NCBI RefSeq assembly: GCF_004379255.2 | Contig: NC_056050.1 | Location: 13,825,410 to 13,889,409, forward strand | Source: Salvia splendens | Lineage: Eukaryota; Streptophyta; Magnoliopsida; Lamiales; Lamiaceae | DNA: 64,000 nt | Direction: 5' to 3' | Part shown: piece by piece, positions 10,206-22,037 of the stretch | Layout: the number at the start of each line of letters is the position of its first letter | Position numbering within the stretch: the first letter of the stretch is position 1 | Translations under genes and position numbers: made by a program | Notes under the pieces: generated by a model | Database searches by the model: none | What the model was told of the DNA's origin: nothing | Seen by the model: the letters and a program-made list of their open reading frames with translations, nothing else

Positions 10206-11735
10206 TCAATCTTGAGGAGGAGGGAAACGAGCGTTGAGGTCGTCGAATGCGCCAATAAGGTAGGCGATGTCGCCACTCATGGTTTGGCTCTCTTGTCGAG
10301 CCGCGGCGGCCAACCTTTGGACCTCGGCGATTTGTTGACGTTGATGAATATATTCTAGCCGTTGATGCTCCCAAAATTCTTGCTCTGCCGTTCGCCATTC
10401 GCCTTGTGCCGCCCATCCTTGGCGGTTGTAGGCATTCTCTTGTTGTTGCTCCGCCCACCTATTGTCTCAAGTGTTGGATATATTTTGCATGTAGGAGAAC
10501 ATATCTCCTAATTGGGCGGAGGTGTTAGCTTGGAACTCCTCACTGACGTTAGGCCTCCCGCGGCGGTGGTTGGCTCTAGTGCAGCGGCGATGGGCTTCAA
10601 CTTCCTCCTCTTCTTCTTCTTCTTCTTCTTTTTCATTTTGTAGCGGCGGCGACGCTCCACTCCCTTGAGCATGTGAATGCTCCGCCTCTTCTTGATAATT
10701 GTCAATGGCATCGAAGGCAAAGTCCTCTTCGGGGTCGAAGACGGGGATACGAGAAGGAATGTTCCTCCTCCTAAACTCTCCATTAATGGGGTTAGCCTTG
10801 ATGGCTCTCCGGTGGGTGGGTGTGTTGAGCTTCCAATTGGTTTGGTTACCCCACGTGTCGACCTTGGTCAAATGAGGAATTGGAACGGAAAAGTGATCCT
10901 GATCCACTTGCAAAACGAATCCTTGACCGCTAGCATCGGTCTTCAAAAGTCCCACTGAGAAGAGCACCTCGTAAGTGATGAATCTCTTCCCCATCTCTTC
11001 GGTGAGCCCAGCGATCGAGATGCCAAGATGCTCGGCGAGCGCCGTGATCATTCCCCCACAACAAATAACTCCCCCGTCCCTCTTGGATATTCGGTCAGCG
11101 TAGAGAGTGAAGAGGATTCCAAAGTTGAACCCCACCATCAAGAGAAGATACCACATGACGTTGGGCTCAATTTGAGAAACACTCCCACCATCAATCCTTG
11201 CGAACATAAGTTGGGTCATAGCCCGGTGGAGGTACCTCATGACGGGGTTGCGGATGGACGAGGACTTGGCGTACCCCGGCTCATGATCTTCTCTCTCCTT
11301 AGTCATCGCACCCCAAACATCAGAGTAATGATAGCCAACCTCTTCATCGGGGTTGTGGTCGAAGCAATGGAACACCGCACAAAGTTGCTCCATAGTGAGT
11401 GAGTGGTTGCGGTTGCCTAGGCGAAAGTCGATGCTCTCGGGGATGCGGGAGAGGCGGTTCTTGTTCACCTTGAGCGAGCTTAGAAACTCTAGAGTGAGTC
11501 TCCTATATGATGGCCACCTCCCTTGGAACATGTGCATAAGGCCATTACCCTCGCCGACGTTGCATAATGGCCAAAAATCATCCAAAATCCCCAAAGTTTG
11601 TAGGGGAAGATCAATGGGGTATCTCGAGGGTGCCGTCTCCCTCGCCGACACTTTCTTCCACATAGCCTATTGATCATCCGTCGCAAGGATAATCCTATAG
11701 TTCTTTGCATTCTTGGGCTTTCCTCTTGTTGTCAT
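10206..11735 (-). pseudogene. Athila accessory ORF of element Y (ATHILA ORF-1 family)
   Basis: A 510-codon frame from ATG 11735 (MTTRGKPKNAK) to TGA 10206, interrupted by in-frame TAG at 11667-11669 and TGA at 10467-10469. The core reads RRLTLEFLSSLKVNK, IDFRLGNRNHSLTMEQL, NPVMRYLHRAMTQLMFARID and GGMITALAEHLGI, the layout of the plant 'ATHILA ORF-1' protein family. Its role in the element is unknown. A Glu-rich run (about 10600-10630) and a Gln/Arg-rich, probably helical tail follow. The start lies 5 bp after a likely splice acceptor (TTTTGTAG, intron end 11740), which fits expression from a spliced or separate transcript. No membrane segment is obvious, so it is not a classical envelope protein. 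Confidence 0.8.
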
Positions 11736-11739
11736 TGTC

Positions 11740-13441
11740 CTACAAAAGAAAAACAAACTCTAAAAATAGCATCAAATAATAGACAAACAAGGGTTCCCCA
11801 AACTTGCACTCAACTAAGAATACTTCAATAATCAACAAAGATGTGCAAGTTGTAACAACAAGGCATCCTAAACTGTAGCATGTAATCATGTTAAAGAAAA
11901 CCAACAATTTAGAACACAAACAATCCATCCCCTACGTGAATTCATCCCCCATGTTGAGACGTATCAGCAAAATCAACACAAATCAACAATCTCTATAACT
12001 AAACATGTATTGCAATTCATAGAAGTAATAATTGAAGGGGTTGGTAGCGGAAGCATGTGTTCTATCGGATCACATAAAACTGATCTATTTAGCAGATTAT
12101 TTAGACAAATTCTATTCGCGTAATTATCACATGTATCATGCTCATAACTTGAATTTTAAACATGCTTTAGTACAAATAATCCCTAAAACACGCATACTAC
12201 AGAGTTAGCCAATTTACCTTGTTGATTCGCTTAAGAATCGAAGATGGCTTGCTTCTTCTCCACGTGAAGATCTTGAGAACTCGACCTCGGATATTCTGAC
12301 TGGTGTCCCAGACTGTACACTGATATTTGTGTGGGCAAATCTCACCAGTGTACTAGCACTTAAATAACGAAGACAGAAATCTGCTCACGGAAGGAGAGCA
12401 ATTTTCGACATGGCCTCACCCAATTAGCTTTTTACTAATTATATTGAACCCACAATTTAATATAAACTTATATTGGAATATTACAAGCAGCCACTACAAA
12501 AGTAATATTGCACTGCCTTTCCAAATCCGAAATTACAAGTATTCCGGGGAGCCTTTTTCTCGTTTAATTAATTTCCCGCGCTTAAGATAGAAACATCCAT
12601 TAATTAATCAATGTCTGTTATGGACTTAATTAATTAACATATTTTAATCTCCAAGATTGGACTTAGCAAGAAACTCTTATTTATGATTCATAGAGTAATC
12701 AAACTCCAACTAGCTAGGTTCCGAATAATAAAACCTTGTTTCGAGCTCCTCGTGTGGATGTTATCAAACGAGACTCTCCTCGCGCACGATTCAATATAAT
12801 AGCAATCCTAGCACCTCTAGATAATGATCACCACTACCCAATATACCTGGATCGTTGGGTGACGAAAAACCCGCACCTTTGGTAAGTCAAAGTAGTAGAT
12901 ACTCAATATTTTTCACGATAGGTAGTCTAGGCCTATCTAGGTTGTGAAATTCATATTTTTCTTTGTTCAGGACTGACCGCGTACCTTAAATTGAGCGCAG
13001 CCCACAACCGGTCTACTCAAACAAAGACTTTTTTTATGTTCGCTTATACATTTAAATATGCAATAAACATCCATTAAATGTAAAACATAACAACATTATG
13101 ACAAAAATAATTTGTTGCATTCATTGGAAATAATAATTAGAGTTTACAGTATTCAATAACTCGAAAGGTGATTTCTAGTATATAAACCCTAACAATAATA
13201 GCCTCACAATGCTATGAACATGATTACAACATATAAACACTAGAACAAAAGGGAATTTCACAAAAAAAAATCAACAATTCACTACCCTGTGCAAAATCTA
13301 ACCATGAAAATCAAATATAAACACCATCAAACTCATCCCCCATACTAGAACATGCTTTTCAACCGAACAATTCATCAATGAAAGAGCAAAATCCATGGAA
13401 ACATTCAACTAAAACTCAGAAATTAAGTGTAGGATTCATAC
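11740..13441 (-). other. Probable intron before the Y accessory ORF
   Basis: In minus sense AACTGAAG/GTATGAATCC at 13441 is a good donor and TTTTCTTTTGTAG/GACA at 11740 a good acceptor 5 bp before the ATG. After removing the solo LTR and its duplication (1167 bp) the intron is about 535 bp and AT-rich. The upstream leader (13442-13620) is pyrimidine-rich with a TTATTTAAGG box near 13595-13605, resembling a plant 5' UTR. Confidence 0.6.
12033..13194 (-). mobile_element. Solo copia LTR with ATAAT duplication
   Basis: Bounded TG...CA in plus sense (TGAAGGGGTTGGTAGCGGAA ... ATAAACCCTAACA) and flanked by ATAAT at 12028-12032 and 13195-13199. It is the same family as the LTRs at 22038 and 41110 but shorter by internal deletions. 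No internal domain remains, so it is a product of LTR-LTR recombination after a copia insertion into the intron of Y. Confidence 0.93.
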
Positions 13442-13623
13442 CTTCAGTTGGAGAGAATTGGACGATGAAAGCTTGAAATTTGTAATTGGAAGGGAGAACG
13501 AGAGTGTGGGTGTAAAAATTTGGTAATATTTTGTAGTCGGGGTAGTGTGCAAGAGAGATCTGAGAAGATGGTGGAAAGAATGAGAGAAAACTCACCTTAA
13601 ATAAGCAAATTCGCGTCACTGAC
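13442..13623 (-). promoter_or_regulatory. Leader or promoter region for the Y accessory ORF
   Basis: Minus-sense TTATTTAAGG followed by CTCTCATTC pyrimidine-rich sequence resembles a TATA box and start region. It lies just upstream of the proposed splice donor at 13441. Inference from composition only. The element C insertion (CTGAC) lies at its upstream edge. Confidence 0.35.
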
Positions 13624-15090
13624 TGATAAGGATAATTTCATGCATTGATTAAGGGGTTAAATTCATGATTTTACGGGGTCTAACACATCTTTTTAAGCCA
13701 GGTGTGCAGAGAATTCGCCAGGTCCAGGAAAAGAGAAGGACGATTACATGGCGGAAGGAAATGGCGATAAAAGTGAGCATTGTGGAAAAATGACCAGACG
13801 GAGGAGATCAAGAAGCTGAAGGGTAAAAGAGATTTCTACAAAAGCTTTTAGAAGATCAAACCTGCACCTATATAAGGAGGGGAGCATGCATTTTAAGGGA
13901 ATTGAAGAGAGTTATCGAGGGAGGACTTTAGACAGGGAGCTCTCGTCTCTCGGCACTTTTGGCTCTCTTAGCTCACTCGCCATACTCTACACACTTGTTT
14001 TTATCGGGAACTTGAGGGGTTTTTGAGTTTCAATTGCTGTTACGTAGTTCGGTAACACCGTCCTTGAAGAGGGCGAAGATGCAATTTATTGCTTTCGTTT
14101 TAGTTTGTTATCGTGAATTTCACTGAGCTTCGCCGTTCAAAGCCCGGCTCTATTTTCTGTTGAATTTCCGTTATCTATGCAATTTTCTGTTTCTGAATTT
14201 ACTTTGCTGATGTTGATTTCGATCATGGATGCATTTGGTTTTGAGTTTGCTGTAGTTACTGTGATTTTTGCATTGGTTTACTAAGTTTGAGTGGAAGTAT
14301 TTGAAGTTTGTGTTGATCGGAGCAGATCTGTTGAATAAAAAGTTATGGAGTTGATTTTGTTGGTTGTTGGGTTCGGAATGCTTGGATCCGGAGTGGATTA
14401 AGCATCCGACGTCTGGATCTGAAACATAGTGATCAGAGTTGATGCCTAGTTTTCGTGTTTTTGTTTCATTCCGTCTAGTACGTGTATATCTGTTTTATTT
14501 CCGGCTAATAGCAAGTTTCCGATGTCCGCACTTTTACATTCTGTTTGAATCAGGAAATGTGCTCTGTTTTCTTCATGTACGCGTGTGATTCAGGTATGAA
14601 ATGAAGGTAGTTGTTAGTTAAATCCTTAGTTTGTTATTTGCAGCTTTTATCCCCGCTGTTTACTCACTTTCTATCTAGCTAGATTAGGAAACTATTTGCT
14701 CGGTCTAAGAAGTTAGTTTAATATCTCGCAGTTATGAGGAAGTTCGATGTCAGCATGATGTTTTCAGTTTCCTAGGTCTAGTGTTTAATTCGTTCCTAGG
14801 TCTAGTAGTAGTTTTACCTCAACCCAAAATTGTGTGGCAGCAGCCATTCACCATTTCCAAGGTCTTCTAAATGCTTTCTTATGCGTCCATCTTCGTGGGA
14901 TCGATCCCTGCTTCCCTGTACTAATTCATAGTATAGCGGGTTGAGGGTTTTGAACGCGGAATCAGTGTGTCCAACGACTGAGATTTCTGATATCCTCTGA
15001 GTTCCTAGACCTCGTGATCTAGCCGATTCTCTGGGTCTGAGAAGCTTGACCTAGCATTAAAAGCACACACGTTTCCAGAACCGAGTTTCA
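13624..15090 (+). repeat. 5' LTR of element C
   Basis: 1467 bp, TGATAAGGATAATTTCATGC to CCGAGTTTCA. TATA box TATATAA at 13869-13875. Compared with the 3' LTR it lacks about 32 bp around 14650 (TTTCGTACTTGC ... GACGATGG, present at 46970-47001) and shows scattered substitutions. Confidence 0.95.
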
Positions 15091-15092
15091 AA

Positions 15093-15110
15093 TGGCGCCG
15101 TTGCCGGGGA
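15093..15110 (+). promoter_or_regulatory. Primer-binding site of element C (tRNA-Asp type)
   Basis: TGGCGCCGTTGCCGGGGA two bases after the LTR end, the sequence characteristic of Athila/Tat elements. It is where a host tRNA 3' end primes minus-strand DNA. Confidence 0.9.
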
Positions 15111-15195
15111 TGGATGGCGTAATTTGTGATTGTGTTTAGAGATTTTGGCGTACATAGTTTTGATTTGTTCTTTTCTTTCTTTTCAGATTCGGTTT

Positions 15196-16787
15196 ATGAG
15201 CTACAGCTCACGGTTTGGATACTGGGGTGACTCATCTGAGTGGAGAAACGGTCAGTTTATTTGGCAAGTCAAGGACACATCATCTACGGTCACCACTAGA
15301 TCAGGGTTATCTATGGGAGATCCATTTCCATTTGGTTCAGAAAGCGAAATCGGGGACATGGCACACATAGTCGATCCAGATCCGGATATCGGTTCGCTCA
15401 CTGCCTATCTAGATGGTGAGCCGGCCCAGGCTATATTGATGAACCCGCGTCAGAGAGCCATAGATATCAAAACGAATGTGTTAGGCATTCTACCGACATT
15501 CTCTGGACGGAGGAATGAGTTTCTGTATGAGTTCTTAAATGAGTTCAGCAAGCTGTGCAGTATTCAAAAAAGGCCTAACGACACAACAGATGAGGATTAC
15601 CGCCTACGTGTGATTCCGTTCACCGTGAAGGGAGAAGCTAACACATGGCTACTGAGGCTACCTCCAGATTCGATTTGTACATAGAGAGATTTCAAGCTGG
15701 AATTTCTGGATTACTTTTTCCCGTCGAACAAGACGAACGCCCTCAAGAACGCCCTCAATATTGGTCGCGATTCAAGGGGTTGCTGGACGCTTGCCCAAAT
15801 CACAGAATGATCGAATCAGAGATTTATTATCTATTCTATGAAGGAGCAAACCCCGAGTCGAAGGATTTGATGAACTCCTCGAGCGGGGGAAATTTTACGA
15901 AGAAAAAGGGAAGTGAAGCGAGAGAGATCTTGGGGAAGTCGATAGAGGCCAAGAAGGTGTAGGACAGTCGGAGGAATGATATGAGTAGAGGGTAAGCAAA
16001 TGCGCTGAGAGAACAAGATGACGAAAGAGTCGAGACAAGAATAGATAGGCTTGAGAAAGCACTGTTGAATGCAATCGAGAAAACCACTGCACCAACCTTA
16101 CAAGAGAAAAAGAAATCTCCGGGTCAAGGAGAAATCCTACCCCAGCAGTACTATGGTCCTCAAGAAGGGGATTATCCGGCCCAGGTGAATGCAATGGGAA
16201 GTTGGAATCCAGATGGGAGCTGGAACCCCGGGAAACAGAGGGACGCACCGTGGAGAAACCATCCCAATTTTAGATGGTCTTACAACGATCCAAACTAGCC
16301 ACCCCCGCAACAGAACACCCAGTTAACACATTAACCAGAAAGATAGACTAATTGGTCTGGGAGAAATCAGGAGGGGCAGAACAGCTGGAACAACCGGAAC
16401 CAGGGAGATCACTCTAATTGGGGGAACATGAATGAGAATCATGGGAACTCTTATGTGCCGCCACACCAAAGGAACTACACCGGAAATTATCAGAATCCCT
16501 AACCTACTTACCAGGGGAATCAAGGGTCGGGAAATCAGTATTACAACAGTTCAGGAGGTCAAGGAAACTTTCACCAGAATCAAGGAAGTGGTCCACATCT
16601 GGGTCCAGGACCAAGTTCTGGCCAATCTAGTTCTAAACCACCAAGGAATCTAGATGATATGGTACATGATTTAGTCAGTTCTCAACAGCATATGCAAAAC
16701 AACTTGCAGTCCAACAATAACGTGGTGCATAAGCTCCAGGATGCTCAATTGGAGCAGAATGCAGCAATGGATATGTTAGCAAAATAA
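15196..16787 (+). pseudogene. gag of element C
   Basis: ATG at 15196 (MSYSSRFGYWGDSSEW) matches the start of the gag at 61089. A pyrimidine tract and CAG (about 15173-15186) precede it. The capsid core is GILPTFSGRRNEF, LNEFSKLCSIQKRPND and GEANTWLLRLPPDS. A TAG replaces the expected tryptophan codon at about 15682, and a frame-shifting deletion near 15745-15760 removes the KKEIAEYKQEYDE segment kept at 58690-58740. Later parts include YYGPQEGDYPAQVNAMGSWN and an Asn/Gln/Gly-rich tail with several stops up to 16787. It would form the particle shell. No zinc knuckle is seen, as in the related copies here. Confidence 0.85.
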
Positions 16788-18164
16788 ATGTCCCAGATCG
16801 CAACATCCTTGAGCGAGATGCGAGGAAACGAATGGAAGATTCCTGCCTCAGTAAGGCCGACAGACAGAGCTAACATCAGTCAAATCACTTTAAGATCTGG
16901 GCGAGGTTATGAAGGTCCAGCGATGAGGAAGGAAGAAGAAACGCCTTCCATGAAAGGCAATGAAAAGAAGGATCTAATTCTTGAGTCCAAGAATTCGGAA
17001 GCAGAGGGTTCTAGGAATAGAGATGACCTTCAGGCAGGTGATCTGGGGAAACTGTTACCTAGTGAAGCCGAACCTTTTTTCCTAGACCCAGAGCCGGAAG
17101 TAGAAAATGAAGTACTGGGAAAGGAATCAGGCAAACTTCCAGCTGAAGATTCTATGGGTGCAGCGAAACAAGTGAAACCGTTCCCGCACCGAGGAGAGGC
17201 TAAGAAGAAGAAGGAAGAGCCGGTGGATTTCATGGACATCTTTGGGAAATTGGAGATCAACTTACCATTTTTGCAAGCTTTGAAATTACCGGTATTCAGT
17301 AAGTTCATCAAGGAATTCATAGCTGGGAAGGCCAGACCCATTGGGAAGATTCTGATTGGAGAGAATGTGTCGGCAGTGATCCAAAAGCAAAGAATGCCCT
17401 CGAAATGCATTGATCCAGGTATGTTTACCTTACCTATTTATATCAGTAATGTAAAAATTGAGCATGCCATGTGTGATCTAGGGGCATCGATAAATGTTTT
17501 ACCGCTTTCTATTTACAAAAAGCTGGTAGGAGTAGGGATGGTAGACACAAACGTGGTAATCCAACTGGCGGATAGGTCGTGCATTTGTCCGGAAGGAGTT
17601 TTAGAAAATTTTATCATCAAAGTGCATGATTTTCTATATCCGACCGATTTCCATGTTATTAAAATGAGTGATAATGACTCTGCTGAGTCTAGCGGCGTGC
17701 TTCTAGGAAGACCTTTCCTCCGTACCGCTAAGACCATAATTGATGTTTTTGATGGGACCATATGCCTGGACTATAATGGGGAGAAATATACGTTTAGTAT
17801 AGATAAGGCAATGAGGAAACCGCTAGATGTTGAAAATTTGCATGCTATCGTTGTTATTAACCCCCTGGTCCAGGAATATCTTGAGACTGAGTTGATGCAG
17901 GAGCAGGTTGTTAATTCAGAATTAAGTCACTCTATTGACAGAGAGGTAGCTGGATGGTGCGAGGCAATGCACACAAGGGAATTATCGGATGAAGAGCTGG
18001 CCGAAGCTATTTCGGAGTTATGCACGAATCCGAAGTCAGCTAGGTCAAGAGGATCAGCTCATGTGGCTAGTATGGAAAATTCTCCCAGGTCTGGGAAGGG
18101 AATGAAATTGATGAAGAAAATGATCTCTTGCCCCAGGAAACAAGCACTCCCAAGAAAGAATTGA
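16788..18164 (+). pseudogene. Gag end and aspartic protease of element C
   Basis: An open frame of 458 codons in the same frame as the RT that follows. It contains NISQITLRSGRGY (linker), a charged spacer, ENVSAVIQKQRMPSKCIDPGMF, and the retropepsin core DLGASINVLPLSIY (about 17480-17515), the plant gypsy variant of the DTG site, with the partner strand SSGVLLGRPFL near 17690. The frame then shifts before 18164, so the product would not be fused to RT. The protease fold itself looks intact. Confidence 0.85.
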
Positions 18165-19895
18165 AGACTCTTCCATGGTCTGGAAGAAAATGAGACTTTC
18201 CCGGTCATCGTCAACAACAAATTGATCGAGGAACAGGAAAACGAGTTGCTTGAGGTAATCAGAAGGAATAAGAAGGCAATAGGATGGACTCTCTCAGACC
18301 TAGTAGGAATCAGTCCTGATCTTTGCATGCACCATATTAGACTGGAGGAATGTGCAAAAGCCTGTAGAGACCCCCAACGTAAGCTGAATCCAAACATGAG
18401 AGAAGAAGTTCTGAAGGAAGTTTTGAAACTGCTTTCGCTGAGTATCATTTACTCTATTCCAGATAGTGAATGGGTTAGCCCGGTTCATATGGTACCTAAA
18501 AAGTCAAGAATACATGTAGTTAAGAATGATAAGAATGAATTGGTGCCCACTCGACTTGTCACTAGGTGGAGGATGTGCATCGATTATAGAAAACTGAATG
18601 AAGCAACCAAGAAAGATCATTTTCCTTTACCTTCCATTGATCAGATGCTAGAGAGGTTGGCTGGAAAGCCATATTTTTGTTTCCTTGACGGATATAGTGG
18701 ATACTTCCAGATCTATGTAGATCCCGAAGACCAAGAGAAGGCTACTTTTACTTGCCCTTTTGGCACGTACGCTTATAGAAGGATGTCGTTTGGGCTGTGC
18801 AATGCGCCAGGCACTTTTCAACGTTGCATGATGAGCATCTTCTCGAATCTGCTGGAGGATTGTATTGAGATTTTCATGGATGATTTCACCGTATATGAGA
18901 ACTCTTTTGATTCCTGTTTAGCAAGTTTGGACGTAGTATTGAAGAGATGTCGGGAGAAGAATTTAGTCCACAACTTTGAAAAATGTCACTTCATGGTACC
19001 TTAGGGAATCGTCTTGGGGCATGTAGTCTCAGAGAAGGGCATACAGGTGGACCCAGCAAAGGTCGATGTGATTTCAAAATTGCCTTACCCTACGAATCAG
19101 AAAGAAGTTAGGGGATTCCTAGGGCATGCGAGGTTTTACCGAAGATTCATAAAGGATTTCGCGAAGATTGCTCAACCGCTCACCCATCTGTTGCATAATG
19201 ATGTTGATTTCATTTTCGGTGAAGAGTGTAAGGAGGATTTTCAACTACTGAAAGATAAATTAGTATTTGCCCCTATTATCAGAGCACCTGACTGGAGTCT
19301 GCCGTTTGAAATAATGTGTGATGCAAGCGACTACGCAGTGGGGGCGGTGCTAGGTCAAAGAATCGATGGTAAAAGTTACGTGATCTTCTATGCCTCGAAG
19401 ACACTCAACCAGGCCCAGAAAAACTATGACACCATGGAAAAGGAAATGTTAGCCGTTGTGTATTCATTTGAGAAATTTCGACCATACTTACTGGGGTTGA
19501 GAGTGATTGTTTTTACCGACCACGCGGCTATCAAGTACTTGCTGGCAAAGAAGGAGTCCAAGCCAAGGTTTATCCGTTGGGTGTTACTGTTGCAGGAATT
19601 TGATTGGGAAGTCAAAGACAAGAAGTGGACAGAGAATAGAGTGGCCGACCATCTGAGTAGAATTTTCCAGGGGGAAACAGACGAAGCTATACCTGATGCA
19701 TTCCCTGAGGAGCATCTGTACTACATAGGGAAAATTCCTAGTCCTATCAGCTGGGAAGCGATAATGGCGATAACAGGTCCAGGAGATACTGAGAGAGGAA
19801 AGTGTCAGCTAAACGCCGAGCCATGGTTGGCGGACCTGGCAAATTACTTAGTCACAGGAGAGGTGCCCAGTTCACAAGAAATTTCCCGGGCCTAG
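18165..19895 (+). pseudogene. Reverse transcriptase and RNase H of element C
   Basis: The RT palm reads RMCIDYRKLNEATKKDHFPL, SGYFQIYVDPEDQEKATFTC, RMSFGLCNAPGTFQ and IFMDDF (catalytic FMDD, about 18872-18890). An in-frame TAG at 19002-19004 interrupts [17 protein letters not shown]. RNase H follows with [15 protein letters not shown] (about 19315-19360), [21 protein letters not shown] and VADHLSRI. Catalytic residues appear intact; the single stop is the main lesion. Copies RNA to DNA and removes the template RNA. Confidence 0.9.
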
Positions 19896-20826
19896 AAGAT
19901 GAAGCTCAAGAGCGAGACCAAGTATTACTACTGGGACGACCCTTACTTGTGGAGAATGGGAGCTGATCAGGTAATTCAGAGAGGGACGTACTGAATCATT
20001 GTCATGCGTTGGCATGTGGAGGTCATTTTGGACCGAGGAAGACTGCGAGGAAAGTCCTAGACAGTGGATTTTATTGGCCTTCGCTACACAAGGACGCTTT
20101 TGAATTCTGTCAGAACTGTGAAAGGTGCCAGCAAACAGGAGGAATTTCTAAGCGAGATGAAATGCCGCAAGTCCCGGTGATTGTCTGCGAGATTTTCGAC
20201 GTTTGGGGGATGGACTTCATTGGTCCATTTCCATCTTCATACGGGAATACATACATACTTGTGGCAGTTGACTATGTTTCAAAATGGATAGAAGCCAAAG
20301 CTACCACATCTTGTGAAGCCAAGGAGGTGGCCAATATTCTTAGGGCTAGCATTTTTAACAGATACGGAGTGTCGCGTGCGATTATTTCTGACCAAGGGAC
20401 GCACTTCCGTAACAGAACAATAGAACCTCTGATGAGGAAATACGGGGTCCACCATAGGCTTTCTACCCCGTATCATCCTCAGTCTAATGGACAGGCCGAG
20501 ATCTCCAACAGGGAGATAAAGACGATATTGGAGAAGACGGTGAATCCGTCAAGGAAGGACTGGAGTAAGAAACTTGGAGATGCATTGTGGGCCTACCGGA
20601 CAGAATGTCACCTACAGGTTGGTTTTTGGCAAGATGTGTCGTCTGCCCGTAGGAGTGGAGCACAGAGATACTGGGCGGTCAAGGAGATTAATATGAGACC
20701 CCAGTCTTATGAGGAAGAGAGGAAATTGCAACTTCAAGAGCTGGAAGAGTTGAGACTGGAGTCATATGAGTCCGCGATGTGGTACAAAGAGAAGACAAAA
20801 ACCTCCGGGTCAAGGAACTCCAAGTA
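19896..20826 (+). pseudogene. Integrase of element C
   Basis: The zinc-binding part has H and C pairs ([24 protein letters not shown]). The catalytic core shows GMDFIGPF (about 20208), SDQGTHF (about 20388) and [12 protein letters not shown] (about 20487), the D,D,E triad. Near 20600 the conserved AYRT segment jumps in altered frame towards YWAVKEINM, so a deletion with frameshift removes part of the core end. The frame before 20009 also contains breaks. Would insert the cDNA. Confidence 0.88.
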
Positions 20827-21069
20827 GGGCAGAGGGTGCTCCTTTTCCAATCCAGGCTCAAGCTGATGCCTGGGAAGCTAAAGTCCAAATGGGTCGGGCC
20901 ATACACTGTTGTTAGCCTTCGAGCAAACAGAGTTGTGGAGATTCAGGGCAGTGCCTCAAACTCTACTCCTTTCCTTGTGAATGGTCATCGGGTACAGGTT
21001 TTTAGGGATAATTCTGAGTTGTGCGTAGTGAAAGAAGTGCCACTACGCGCACTCTCTGTTATCGCCTAA
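20827..21069 (+). pseudogene. C-terminal end of the element C polyprotein
   Basis: The frame with [20 protein letters not shown] and SKWVGPYTVVSLR ends at 21069 (VPLRALSVIA). This is the SH3-like C-terminal part of a gypsy integrase. It is in a different frame from the core, again a frameshift. The same block sits at 56432-56803 in the W element. Confidence 0.8.
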
Positions 21070-21676
21070 TCGGTCTGATAAGTAAGTGTCTTCGACGAAG
21101 TCCTGGGTCATGTAAATGGAAATGCATTTTCAACCTATACACTGAACCAGGGGATCTCGAAGAGCACTTAATTGAATGTATAAATAGTTTAATTACTTTC
21201 CTAAATGAAAAAATGTCAAACAAAGAAAAAAATTCTAATCTTTCAAAAAAATATATATATATATTTTCGAAACACCAGACTTCTGAGGGAAATTGTTTTG
21301 TCGCAATTTGAATCCTTGACCTGGGAGTCTGGCGCTTCATTTTCGTTGTTTTTATCTAAGTATGGTATTGGCGAGAAGAGCGTTTACATGGGGCAGAGAG
21401 TTTTAGTTTGGGAGGGAAGTGTTTAAGTTTCGAATTTCAAATTTAACATTAGGGAAGGCGTACGGATTGCTGAGCTCATGCCTGCAACTGCCTGCTGCAA
21501 CCGTTCCCGTTCCTCTCTAAAAAAAACCTATTTTCCCTCCTTATTCTTTATTTCTCAAACCAAATTCTCTCACTCTAAAAAAATCCCCAAAACTCTCTCT
21601 CGCAATACTAACCTTTCTTCAACCCTAATCGGAAATTTTCTCTAAAGTTCTTGACAAGATTTTGCAGATTCAGGCC
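21070..21676 (+). other. Spacer between pol and ORF3 with internal purine tract
   Basis: Non-coding. It contains an AT microsatellite (about 21250-21263) and CATGGGGCAGAG followed by GGGAGGGAAGTG (21410-21421), conserved inverted at 56088-56125. A pyrimidine-rich leader with CTCTCTCGCAAT precedes the ORF3 ATG and looks like a plant 5' UTR, so ORF3 may have its own transcript or be spliced. Confidence 0.6.
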
Positions 21677-22037
21677 ATGGAGAATAAATCTGAGGCAGGG
21701 AAACCCACCACATCTACCGATTCAAGTGCAGCAACGTTCATGTCAGAATTAATGCAGAAATTCGGTGGTCCAGAAGAGGCGATGAAAGCCTTCGCCATGT
21801 TTACGACGATGATGGAGAACCTACCGCGTCGACAACCACCGCACCACCACCATCGCCGATTTCGGAAGATCCGATGGTCCAACCTTCTGTTATACATGTA
21901 GTAGTCGAACCGTCCACCAGTACTTCCGAGAAAGACGCCGCAGTAGGCGAAGAACAGAGACAGAAGGCGGATCTGGTTGCGGGGTTGGAACAAATGGCGG
22001 TTGGTGATCAAAGGATAGCACCTGTCGTTGAGGGGGA
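21677..22037 (+). pseudogene. ORF3 of element C, first exon-side part
   Basis: ATG at 21677 (MENKSEAGKPTTST) matches MENTSTAGSTARS at 55839. FMSELMQKFGGPEEAMKA is the conserved head. The frame shifts near 21825, then the correct frame continues through VGEEQRQKADLVAG to the copia insertion at 22037. The remainder lies at 42565-44590. Confidence 0.8.
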
